DNA from: Gp1-AA133 sp046728215
GTDB taxonomy: Bacteria > Acidobacteriota > Terriglobia > Terriglobales > Acidobacteriaceae
Reading direction: 5' to 3'
DNA: 64,000 nt
Assembly: GCA_046728215.1 (NCBI GenBank)
Contig: JBKPEB010000038.1
Span: forward strand, 1-64,000
A program made the translations under genes and the position numbers. Positions 24,330 through 33,776 of the stretch are shown here, piece by piece. The notes beneath the pieces are model-generated. The model had not been told where the DNA came from. It saw only the letters and a program-made list of their open reading frames with translations, and did no database searches. Every line of letters starts with the position of its first letter. Within the stretch, counting starts at the first letter, position 1.

Positions 24330-25610
24330 GTGAAAAACCGGTCGGGCACAGACGAGATTTTGCGGTGTTCGTTCTGTCACAAGTCGCAGGACGCAGTCGC
24401 AAAACTGATTTCGTCCCCCAGTGACTATCCCAGGGCGTACATATGTGATGAGTGCGTGGCGGTCTGCAATTCCATCCTGGAAGATGACCGTACGGCCACT
24501 CCCGAGTCCTCCACACCGAATCAACTTCCCAAGCCCCAAGAAGTGAAGACGTTCCTGGATGAGTACGTCATCGGGCAGGAACAGACCAAGAAGAAGCTGG
24601 CGGTGGCAGTTTACAACCACTACAAGCGCATCTTCATGAATCGCCAGAAGACGGGCGATGGGGTGGAACTGACCAAGTCGAACATCCTGCTGATTGGACC
24701 CACAGGCACGGGCAAGACGCTGCTGGCGCAGACCTTGGCGCGCATGCTGGATGTGCCCTTCGCGATCGTGGACGCGACCACGCTGACCGAGGCGGGGTAT
24801 GTGGGCGAGGATGTAGAGAACATCATTCTGAAGCTGCTGCAAGCGGCCGAAGGCGATGTGGGCCGCGCGCAGACCGGGATCATTTACATCGATGAGGTCG
24901 ACAAGATCGGGCGCAAGGACGAGAATCCCTCGATCACACGCGACGTATCCGGCGAGGGCGTGCAGCAGGCGCTGCTGAAGATTCTGGAAGGCACGGTGGC
25001 GAACGTTCCCCCGCAGGGTGGACGCAAGCATCCGCACCAGGAATTCACGCCCGTCGATACAACGAATATCCTCTTTATTTGTGGAGGCGCGTTCGTGGGG
25101 CTCGACAAGATCATCTCCCGCCGCATGGGCAAGAAATCGCTTGGTTTCAAGACCGGGAGCGAGGAAGTGCAGGAAGCCGAGAACGGCGACGGCAGCAAGA
25201 CCAAGTTCCAGTTGATGGCGGACGTGCAACCGGAGGACCTGATCAAGTTCGGGTTGATTCCGGAGTTTGTCGGCCGTTTGCCAGTGGTGGGCCTGCTGGA
25301 AGATCTCGATGAGTTTGCGCTGATTGAAATTCTGACCCGACCAAAGAACGCGATTATCAAGCAATATCAGCGGCTGTTCGAGTTTGAGAACGTGCGGCTG
25401 AAGTTCAGCGATGAGGCCACCCGGGCTATCGCCAAGCAGGCCATGGCCCGCAAGGTGGGCGCGCGCGGTCTGCGCATGATCCTGGAAGAACTGATGCTCG
25501 ACCTTATGTATCACTTGCCGAGCCAGAAGAAAGTGAAGGAATTCGAAGTGACGCGCGAGATGGTGGAGAAACGCGACGTGTCACTGGCTATGATGGACAA
25601 GGCGGGCTAA
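24330..25610 (+). CDS. clpX: ATP-dependent Clp protease ATP-binding subunit ClpX
   Basis: A 426-residue AAA+ unfoldase. The N-terminal zinc-binding domain has Cys pairs in the segments LRCSFCHKSQ (about 12-15) and YICDECVAVC (about 33-42). Walker A is GPTGTGKT (about 126), Walker B is IIYIDEVDKIG (about 190), the pore loop is GYVGEDVENI (about 150), and the ClpP-docking loop is KSLGFKTG (LGF variant of the IGF loop). GTG start, with AAGGAG 9 bases upstream. The 125-bp spacer from clpP contains no obvious terminator, so the three genes may be one transcript. Confidence 0.96.
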   Translation: MKNRSGTDEILRCSFCHKSQDAVAKLISSPSDYPRAYICDECVAVCNSILEDDRTATPESSTPNQLPKPQEVKTFLDEYVIGQEQTKKKLAVAVYNHYKRIFMNRQKTGDGVELTKSNILLIGPTGTGKTLLAQTLARMLDVPFAIVDATTLTEAGYVGEDVENIILKLLQAAEGDVGRAQTGIIYIDEVDKIGRKDENPSITRDVSGEGVQQALLKILEGTVANVPPQGGRKHPHQEFTPVDTTNILFICGGAFVGLDKIISRRMGKKSLGFKTGSEEVQEAENGDGSKTKFQLMADVQPEDLIKFGLIPEFVGRLPVVGLLEDLDEFALIEILTRPKNAIIKQYQRLFEFENVRLKFSDEATRAIAKQAMARKVGARGLRMILEELMLDLMYHLPSQKKVKEFEVTREMVEKRDVSLAMMDKAG

Positions 25611-25632
25611 ACGGCTTCTCGCATTAGGTGTT

Positions 25633-25753
25633 GGCTGTTAGCTTTTCGAATGAACGCGTTGCGGCAGATAACGAGTGAGTGATTATTAGGTTGCGGTCTT
25701 TCGCAACGAGGTTGTTAAATTAGGATTTAGGCTGAAAGCGAACGGCTAACAGC
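25633..25753. repeat. Imperfect inverted repeat before lon
   Basis: GGCTGTTAGCTTTTCG at 25633-25648 is partly complementary to CGAACGGCTAACAGC at 25739-25753, about two mismatches. The arms bracket most of the clpX-lon spacer. The right arm ends just before the lon ribosome-binding site. Confidence 0.5.
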
Positions 25754-25771
25754 TAGGAGCTGATTTTTTTC

Positions 25772-28180
<2,409 letters not shown>

Positions 28181-28208
28181 CAGGCTCTAGGCAAAACGCT
28201 AAGACAAC

Positions 28209-28231
28209 AGCCCGCTTCGGCGGGCTTTTTC
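28209..28231 (+). terminator. Rho-independent terminator after lon
   Basis: AGCCCGC (28209-28215), TTCG loop, GCGGGCT (28220-28226), then a T run: a compact, strong terminator 28 bp after the lon stop codon. Confidence 0.9.
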
Positions 28232-28293
28232 TTTTGGTCACAGTCCCTGCAGCGCGGATTCGGGCGGCGTTAAAATAGTGGCAGGGTATCTGG

Positions 28294-28527
28294 ATGGCGT
28301 CCGGCAACCGTTTCTCGAGCATGTTTCCGGGTAGGACCGGCCTGGTTGCGGCTATTGCTGTGGTCGCGGTCTTGTTGATCGGGCTGCCCGCCTACCGGGT
28401 CTTTTTCCTCATCAGCGTGCTGCTTGGGTTGGCGATCTTCGGCTTGCTGCAGCTCTGGTACAAGTACAAACCGGTGAAAAGCGAGGACGTGCATGACGAC
28501 AAGCATCCTCTGGGACTGGACCGCTAA
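28294..28527 (+). CDS. Small two-helix membrane protein
   Basis: A 77-residue protein with an N-terminal polar segment, two adjacent hydrophobic helices (about 17-37 GLVAAIAVVAVLLIGL and 38-55 VFFLISVLLGLAIFGLLQLW) and a charged cytoplasmic tail (KPVKSEDVHDDKHPLGLDR). AGGG is 8 bases before the ATG. I recognise no function; similar short genes are common in Acidobacteriota. It lies between the lon terminator and engB, and may be co-transcribed with engB, 137 bp downstream. Confidence 0.65.
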   Translation: MASGNRFSSMFPGRTGLVAAIAVVAVLLIGLPAYRVFFLISVLLGLAIFGLLQLWYKYKPVKSEDVHDDKHPLGLDR

Positions 28528-28664
28528 GACAATTTCGAAAGGCAAGTGCCACCATTGAGGCAAAGAGAGCACCGAGGAAACCCGGCTACTCATTTGATCC
28601 GAAACATCAAGCGCGTTTTCTTTCGTGCACTTGCAACTTCCGGGCCGAACCCGCACACTAAAGC

Positions 28665-29273
28665 GTGCGGATCCTTTCACGATTTCTGCGTGGCGCGACT
28701 GAGGTGGCGCAGTTCCCTGCTCCCGGTTTGCCCGAGATTGCTTTTTTGGGGCGATCGAATGTGGGCAAGTCGAGCGTGATCAATTCTCTGGTGGGCACCA
28801 AGCTGGCCCGGACGAGTTCGACGCCGGGGCGGACGCGGGCCATCAACTTCTTCGAAATTCGTTTTGCGGGAAAGCCGCGACCCGAGCTTGTTTTTGCCGA
28901 TCTGCCGGGCTACGGGTATGCGAAGCTCTCGCGGGAAGTCTCAGGGCAATGGCCCAGCTTCATCGATCCTTATTTGCGGGACCGGCCGACGTTGGCGTTG
29001 TGCGTGGCCTTGATCGACTCGAATATTCCTCCCCAGGAGAGCGATCAGCAACTGCTCGATTTCCTGGCCGCAACGGCGCGGCCATTTGTGATTGTCGCAA
29101 CCAAGAGCGACCGAATGTCGGGAAACCAGTTACAGAACGCGATGCGCACGTTACTGCAGCGCCATCCGGCGGCGCGCGTTGTGCCGTTCTCGGCCAAGAC
29201 GGGGGCGGGCAAAGAAGAATTGTGGCAGCAGATCCGGAAGGCTACGGAGTCGGTGGCCGCTTCCCGTTCTTGA
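28665..29273 (+). CDS. engB: Ribosome biogenesis GTP-binding protein EngB/YsxC
   Basis: A 202-residue GTPase involved in assembly of the large ribosomal subunit. GTPase motifs are complete: G1 GRSNVGKSS (about 29-37), G3 DLPGYGYAK (about 79), G4 TKSD (about 150) and G5 FSAKTG (about 180). The N-terminal FPAPGLPEIAFLGRSN is typical and supports GTG 28665, although no strong ribosome-binding site is seen. It follows the Lon region as in many bacteria (clpX-lon-engB). Confidence 0.94.
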   Translation: MRILSRFLRGATEVAQFPAPGLPEIAFLGRSNVGKSSVINSLVGTKLARTSSTPGRTRAINFFEIRFAGKPRPELVFADLPGYGYAKLSREVSGQWPSFIDPYLRDRPTLALCVALIDSNIPPQESDQQLLDFLAATARPFVIVATKSDRMSGNQLQNAMRTLLQRHPAARVVPFSAKTGAGKEELWQQIRKATESVAASRS

Positions 29274-29339
29274 TCTTTTCCTACAATTGCACGCGCGATC
29301 CCTATCAGTGCTAGCCAAAACTGACCTTCGTCACCAAGC

Positions 29340-29359
29340 ATCGGCCGAGAGCGGCCGAT
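29340..29359. terminator. Possible hairpin terminator after engB
   Basis: ATCGGCCG (29340-29347), AGAG loop, CGGCCGAT (29352-29359): a perfect 8-bp stem, but no T run follows. It could be a Rho-dependent pause site or a simple structural hairpin. Confidence 0.3.
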
Positions 29360-29439
29360 AACCTAGGCGCAGGCTGTCTGTACGCGTCACGTAGTAGATC
29401 TTCGTGCGTGCGGGAGCAGAAGCTGATTCGAGAAAGGTC

Positions 29440-30048
29440 ATGAGTTTTGAAAGCAGCGGGGCGGAATATCTTCGTCGGTTAAAGCGGGATCAGGAAGGAG
29501 TTCAAGGATACCAACCCTCCACACCGCCGCCTGCGCCCGTCGCACCGACACCGGCGGGCTCCGACGCCACGGAAGACCCTGAGCGGCGTGGGAATCCCCG
29601 GTACAAGTGCGAAGGCAGTGCAACCTTTCGCGTGCAGGGTAGCACGGTTCGGAGTTGGGGGACCTTTACCGATCTCAGCATCAGCGGATGCTACGTAGAG
29701 TGGAAAGCCACATTTCCGGCGGGGGCGCTGATCGACATGGAACTGGAACTCAACGGCATACGCGCGCAGGTCACCGGCGAAGTGCGAGCGAGTTATCCGT
29801 TCCTCGGGATGGGAGTGGCATTCCGGAACCTGAACCCGGAAAACCGGCAGCAGTTGGCTGCCATGAACGAGTCATTGCGGCCATCTGTGCAGCGGGTGGT
29901 GGCGCGGGAGACCATGAGCAGCACGGCTCCGGTCTGGTTGCCGATCATTCTGAATCCTGGCGCGGCTTTGCAGGCGCTGGCGGATTATTTTGAAAAACAT
30001 GCGATGCTGGGCAAGGAAGAGTTTGTGCACCTGCTGCGGCGGAGCTAG
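29440..30048 (+). CDS. PilZ-domain protein
   Basis: A 202-residue soluble protein; start ATG 29440 with GAGAAAGG near it. A Pro-rich linker (PSTPPPAPVAPTPAG) precedes the PilZ domain (about 48-145). Both c-di-GMP motifs are intact: RRGNPRYK (RxxxR) and DLSISG (DxSxxG). The C-terminal 60 residues (about 140-200) are helical with no known domain. It should bind cyclic di-GMP and act as a receptor, target unknown. The gene stands alone after engB; the next gene is a small secreted protein. Confidence 0.85.
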   Translation: MSFESSGAEYLRRLKRDQEGVQGYQPSTPPPAPVAPTPAGSDATEDPERRGNPRYKCEGSATFRVQGSTVRSWGTFTDLSISGCYVEWKATFPAGALIDMELELNGIRAQVTGEVRASYPFLGMGVAFRNLNPENRQQLAAMNESLRPSVQRVVARETMSSTAPVWLPIILNPGAALQALADYFEKHAMLGKEEFVHLLRRS

Positions 30049-30169
30049 GGGCTTTAGGCTGGGGGCCCCCGGGGGCTTTTGGCTTGGGATGCTGACAACC
30101 ATGGGTACCTGATCGGTGTAGACTTCTTCTCGATCCTGACCGGTGCTCGCCGGTTCCGGAGGTGCCTCC

Positions 30170-30481
30170 TTGCATCGCCTCCTGTTCGTTGTCTTTGTGA
30201 TCGACCTCCTTCTGACAACCGTTTCCTGCGGAGATATCTTTGTACGCGGCGCGATCAACACAGGCACGCAGTCCGTCAATGGCCTGGTCAGTATTGTGCA
30301 GTTCAGCGCAGATTCCGGCGGCGCGTCCATCACGATCATTACGCTGACCGGGAGTGGGGCGGACCATACGCTAAACTTCTGCGGCGATCAGAGAGAGCTT
30401 TTTCCGGTGGACCGCGAAGTGCACGTGAACTTCAAGCCCGGAATGCCCTGCGGGAGTGTGCTCTCGGTGAATCTGATGTGA
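30170..30481 (+). CDS. Small secreted protein or lipoprotein
   Basis: A 103-residue protein. I chose TTG 30170, which has GGAGG 7 bases upstream, over the upstream in-frame ATG. The signal peptide (HRLLFVVFVIDLLLTTVSC) ends at a Cys that could be lipidated, although TTVSC is a poor lipobox. The mature part is beta-rich (SVNGLVSIVQFSA, SITIITLTGSGADHTLNF) and has two further Cys (FCGDQ, MPCGS), perhaps a disulfide. Family unknown. It lies 121 bp after the PilZ gene, same strand. Confidence 0.65.
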   Translation: MHRLLFVVFVIDLLLTTVSCGDIFVRGAINTGTQSVNGLVSIVQFSADSGGASITIITLTGSGADHTLNFCGDQRELFPVDREVHVNFKPGMPCGSVLSVNLM

Positions 30482-30561
30482 ATCTGGCTAGAGCCCTGGT
30501 TACCGACGTACTCGGATTCGCGCACCCGAAAAACTCCGACCATTCGTTATGATGGAGGCCT

Positions 30562-31518
30562 ATGGCTCTTCATCTAATTACTGGAGTTGCGGGCTTCATT
30601 GGTTCCTCCATCGCGCGCGCTTTGCTGGAAAAAGGCGAGCAGGTGCGGGGCATTGACAACTTCGCCACGGGCAAGCGGGAAAATATCGCGGAGATCGCAA
30701 GCCGCATCGATTTCCGGGAAGCGGATCTGCTGGATGCTGAGGCGATGAAAAAGGCATGTGTGGGCGTGGACTGTGTTTTCCACCAGGCTGCGATCCCTTC
30801 GGTGCCGAAGTCGGTGCTGGACCCGGTAGGCAGCAACCGCGCGAACGTTGACGGCACCGTGAATCTGCTGGTGGGAGCGCGGGACGCGAAAGTGCGGCGC
30901 GTGATGTACGCAGCATCGTCTTCGGCGTATGGCGACACGCCGAGTTTGCCGAAGCACGAGGAGATGACGCCGAATCCGATTTCGCCGTACGCGGTGGCGA
31001 AGCTTGCCAGCGAACACTACATGATTTCGTTCTACCGCTGTTACGGGCTGGAGACGGTGAGCCTGCGCTACTTCAACATTTTTGGCCCGCGGCAAGATCC
31101 GACTTCCCCCTACTCCGGAGTACTGGCGAAATTTATTACCCAGATGCTGCGCGGGGAACAGCTCACTATCTTCGGCGATGGCGGACAAAGCCGCGACTTC
31201 ACCTATATTGACAATGCGGTCAGCGCGAACCTGCTGGCGGCGCATGCTCCGGCGGCGCAGGTGGCCGGACGGGTGTTCAATGTGGCCACAGGAACGCGTG
31301 TCGACCTGAACGAAACTTTCCAGGCCCTGAAAAAGCTGACCGGCTACTCCGGCGAAGTCAAGCATGGTCCGGAGCGCGAAGGCGACATCAAACACTCGCT
31401 CGCCGACATCAGCCGCGCCGAGAAGGCCTTCAGCTACAAGCCGACCATCAATTTCGAAGAGGGACTAAAGCGTACGGTCGATTGGTATCGCGGACAAGGG
31501 AAGGGTGCGGGCGCGTAG
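30562..31518 (+). CDS. NAD-dependent sugar-nucleotide epimerase/dehydratase (extended SDR)
   Basis: A 318-residue enzyme of the GalE/WbpP-like extended SDR family, acting on UDP- or GDP-sugars for surface polysaccharide synthesis. The Rossmann motif is ITGVAGFIGSSIARAL (about 6-21; GxxGxxG). The catalytic Ser and YxxxK are in AASSSAYGDTPSLP and NPISPYAVAKLASEHY. Substrate-binding segments FNIFGPRQDP and FGDGGQSRDFTYIDNAV are typical. It is most like UDP-N-acetylglucosamine C4-epimerases (TviC/WbpP) by the overall wording, but substrate cannot be fixed from sequence alone. Confidence 0.9.
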   Translation: MALHLITGVAGFIGSSIARALLEKGEQVRGIDNFATGKRENIAEIASRIDFREADLLDAEAMKKACVGVDCVFHQAAIPSVPKSVLDPVGSNRANVDGTVNLLVGARDAKVRRVMYAASSSAYGDTPSLPKHEEMTPNPISPYAVAKLASEHYMISFYRCYGLETVSLRYFNIFGPRQDPTSPYSGVLAKFITQMLRGEQLTIFGDGGQSRDFTYIDNAVSANLLAAHAPAAQVAGRVFNVATGTRVDLNETFQALKKLTGYSGEVKHGPEREGDIKHSLADISRAEKAFSYKPTINFEEGLKRTVDWYRGQGKGAGA

Positions 31519-31668
31519 CGCTCCTCCATCTACACGATTCCCTCCGCGGACAACCCGCACCTTAAAAAACCTGAAGACCTTGTGTTCGCGGTATCACGGC
31601 GCGCCTACGGGCGTCCCCCACAGCCGCAAGACTGGAGAGGCTTCAGCCGCCCGTCAGAGCATTAGGTT

Positions 31669-33537
31669 TCATGCCACATCTTGCTGCGTGTTGCACTTGT
31701 GCGCTGAAACGGGCGTCTTGAATGGGAGAGTCGCGCTAACTTTCGTACCGGATGTGTTGGATTCGACGACCAAATCTCCGCAAAAATGGCGCACGCGCTC
31801 GCGCATTCCTCGGATTCCCACTCCCGTGCCTTGGGATTGAATCTCCGCGAGTCGTTCCGGCGACATCCCCCGTCCTTGGTCTTCCACCTCCACGCGGACA
31901 TATCCTTCTTTTCGCTCAATTCGAATCAGAGCGGTTTTGCTTCCCGAGTGACGATGAATGTTTGTCAAGCATTCCTGCACAAGCCGGAATATGACAAGTT
32001 CCATTTCGGACGGAAGTCTTCCGAAGCTATCCGGGACCTGCAGGTCAATCTTCAGATTGCTGCGCTCCGCAAGACCCTGCACGTACCAACTCAGTGCTGA
32101 CGAAATACCGCATTCATCCAGCATCGGTGGATGCAGAAGATACGAGGTCGTGCGTATTTCTTGGGACAAATGCCGGACCAACTCTTCGGCGTCCTCCACG
32201 TCTTGGCCAAGGTGAGCAGGATTTTTCTTGGCGTCTTCGCTGATTCGTGCGAGCTGCATGCCCAGCGCGGCCAATGTCTGTCCCGCGCTATCGTGCAGTT
32301 CCCGTGCTATGTGGCGCCGCTCGTCATCCTGAGACTCCAGGAGCTGCCTCGAGAGCCCACGCAGGGCGGAGTTGCTTTTCTCAAGTTCCTGAGTGCGGAA
32401 CTCCACTTGGGTATCGAGAGCATCCGCCAATGTTCGATAACGTTCTTCACTCTCACGCAACGCTCGCTCAATTCGTTTACGTTGGGTGATATCGCGGGCA
32501 ATTTTCGACGCTCCGACGATCTTCCCGCTCGCATCCCGCACCGGGGAAATGGTGAGCGCAATATCAATTAGCGTCTTGTCTTTACGAATCCGGACGGTGT
32601 CGAAGTGTTCGATTCTTTCGCCTCGCTTGATCTTTTCGATAATGACTTGTTCTTCGTGTCTACGGTCGACCGGAATGATCAATGTAATGTGGCGGCCTAC
32701 TGCTTCGCTGGCCGTGTAGCCAAACAACCGCTCCGCGCTTGCGTTCCAGCTGGTTATGATGCCGTCCAATGTTTTGCTGACAATGGCATCATCCGATGAA
32801 TCTACGATTGCGGCGAGTAAGCCAACAGCCTTGTCTGCCTTGAGGCGTAAGGCAGGCAGGTCATCCAAAAGTGACTGGCTGATGGCGTCATTAGCCTCCG
32901 GGTCATTGAGGATGCACTCCGCCAGGGCCTCATGTGTCGCCAGTAGTTGGTTGATGTCATCTTCCAAGCTGATCTCAGGATGCGTTTCAGTCCAATAGTG
33001 TGCCGCCCTGACAAATGCCAGGAACAGCACCAGGTATTGAAGGCGAAGCGGACCAAAAAGCCGCGCCAGTGCGTCCAGGCACAATAAATAGTCAGAAGTC
33101 TTCAAGAAGACGTGACCAGCTAACACAAAGATGGCATCTTCCATCTGCGTGTCCGCCATCGGCATTTCAACCATGGGTGCTGGGCAAGCTGAGCACAGTG
33201 CGAGCCGAGACTGAAGTGCTTGTCCTCGTGGAAAAGGCCGTCGCAGAAGCTTCACAACATCTGCAATGCTTTGAGCACGCGCAACCGGATCGCCAGCAGG
33301 ACGGCCGAGTCCCACCAAGAAACCAACATGACGAGCGATGCAGTAACGGACGGCGCAAAAGCGTGACAGGTGTACGAAAAGACGCTCTTTAAAAACTGAG
33401 GGTAGAGGATTGTCGAGGTAGGCAGCTTGGGCAAATCCCCACAGTTTCTCAGTGATCTCGGGAGTTTCAGGGGCGAGGCGGAAGAAATTGGGGAGAACCC
33501 CGAACCGCTCCTCTACTCGCTTCTCCAGTTCCGACAT
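31669..33537 (-). CDS. PAS sensor histidine kinase with AhpD-like N-terminus
   Basis: A 622-residue, apparently soluble, histidine kinase. Residues about 1-115 resemble the carboxymuconolactone-decarboxylase/AhpD fold: FGVLPNFFRLAPETPE, then ERLFVHLSRFCAVRYCIARH, with Cys66 and His70 placed like the AhpD CxxxH. The usual first Cys at 63 is Val; Cys61 is nearby. A PAS domain follows (about 240-345, DGIITSWNASAERLFGYTAS). The kinase core is of the NarX/LiaS class: HisKA_3 with RRHIARELHDSAGQTLAALG (phospho-His about 420) and HATPase (LVQECLTNIHRHSGS, then DQGRGM and GVGIRGMRERV). No response regulator gene is adjacent, so it is an orphan. It is divergent from the ADOP permease gene. Confidence 0.88.
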   Translation of the reverse strand: MSELEKRVEERFGVLPNFFRLAPETPEITEKLWGFAQAAYLDNPLPSVFKERLFVHLSRFCAVRYCIARHVGFLVGLGRPAGDPVARAQSIADVVKLLRRPFPRGQALQSRLALCSACPAPMVEMPMADTQMEDAIFVLAGHVFLKTSDYLLCLDALARLFGPLRLQYLVLFLAFVRAAHYWTETHPEISLEDDINQLLATHEALAECILNDPEANDAISQSLLDDLPALRLKADKAVGLLAAIVDSSDDAIVSKTLDGIITSWNASAERLFGYTASEAVGRHITLIIPVDRRHEEQVIIEKIKRGERIEHFDTVRIRKDKTLIDIALTISPVRDASGKIVGASKIARDITQRKRIERALRESEERYRTLADALDTQVEFRTQELEKSNSALRGLSRQLLESQDDERRHIARELHDSAGQTLAALGMQLARISEDAKKNPAHLGQDVEDAEELVRHLSQEIRTTSYLLHPPMLDECGISSALSWYVQGLAERSNLKIDLQVPDSFGRLPSEMELVIFRLVQECLTNIHRHSGSKTALIRIERKEGYVRVEVEDQGRGMSPERLAEIQSQGTGVGIRGMRERVRHFCGDLVVESNTSGTKVSATLPFKTPVSAHKCNTQQDVA

Positions 33538-33600
33538 GGCACCCCGTGCCGATTATATGCCCATCGTGGCTAAGTGGCGGGTATTCGGCGATCCCGGACC

Positions 33601-33646
33601 TGGGGTGTCCAGTTTCGAACATCCCTGCTCGTCGATGGACACCCCA
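33601..33646. repeat. Perfect 11-bp inverted repeat between divergent genes
   Basis: TGGGGTGTCCA at 33601-33611 and TGGACACCCCA at 33636-33646, 24 bp apart, in the 239-bp gap between the histidine kinase and ADOP permease genes. It may be an operator or a hairpin. Confidence 0.6.
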
Positions 33647-33776
33647 CACTCCCTCTCTTCCCCTAAGCAGCAGATTCAGCAACGTCGCTGGCACTTCTGC
33701 CTTTGGGCGAAGGCGTGCTCCCGGACGTGGTTGCTCGCTTAGAATTCCACGGTGAGTCCAAGCTGAGGGTGCCGAC

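Noticed and set aside
24234..25514. 426-codon leftward frame opposite clpX
   Set aside because: Mirror of a strongly conserved gene with GC-rich codons; no own motifs.
30062..30090. GGGGGCCCCCGGGGGC stretch as terminator after the PilZ gene
   Set aside because: No loop is possible without opening the stem, and the T run is short; left unannotated.
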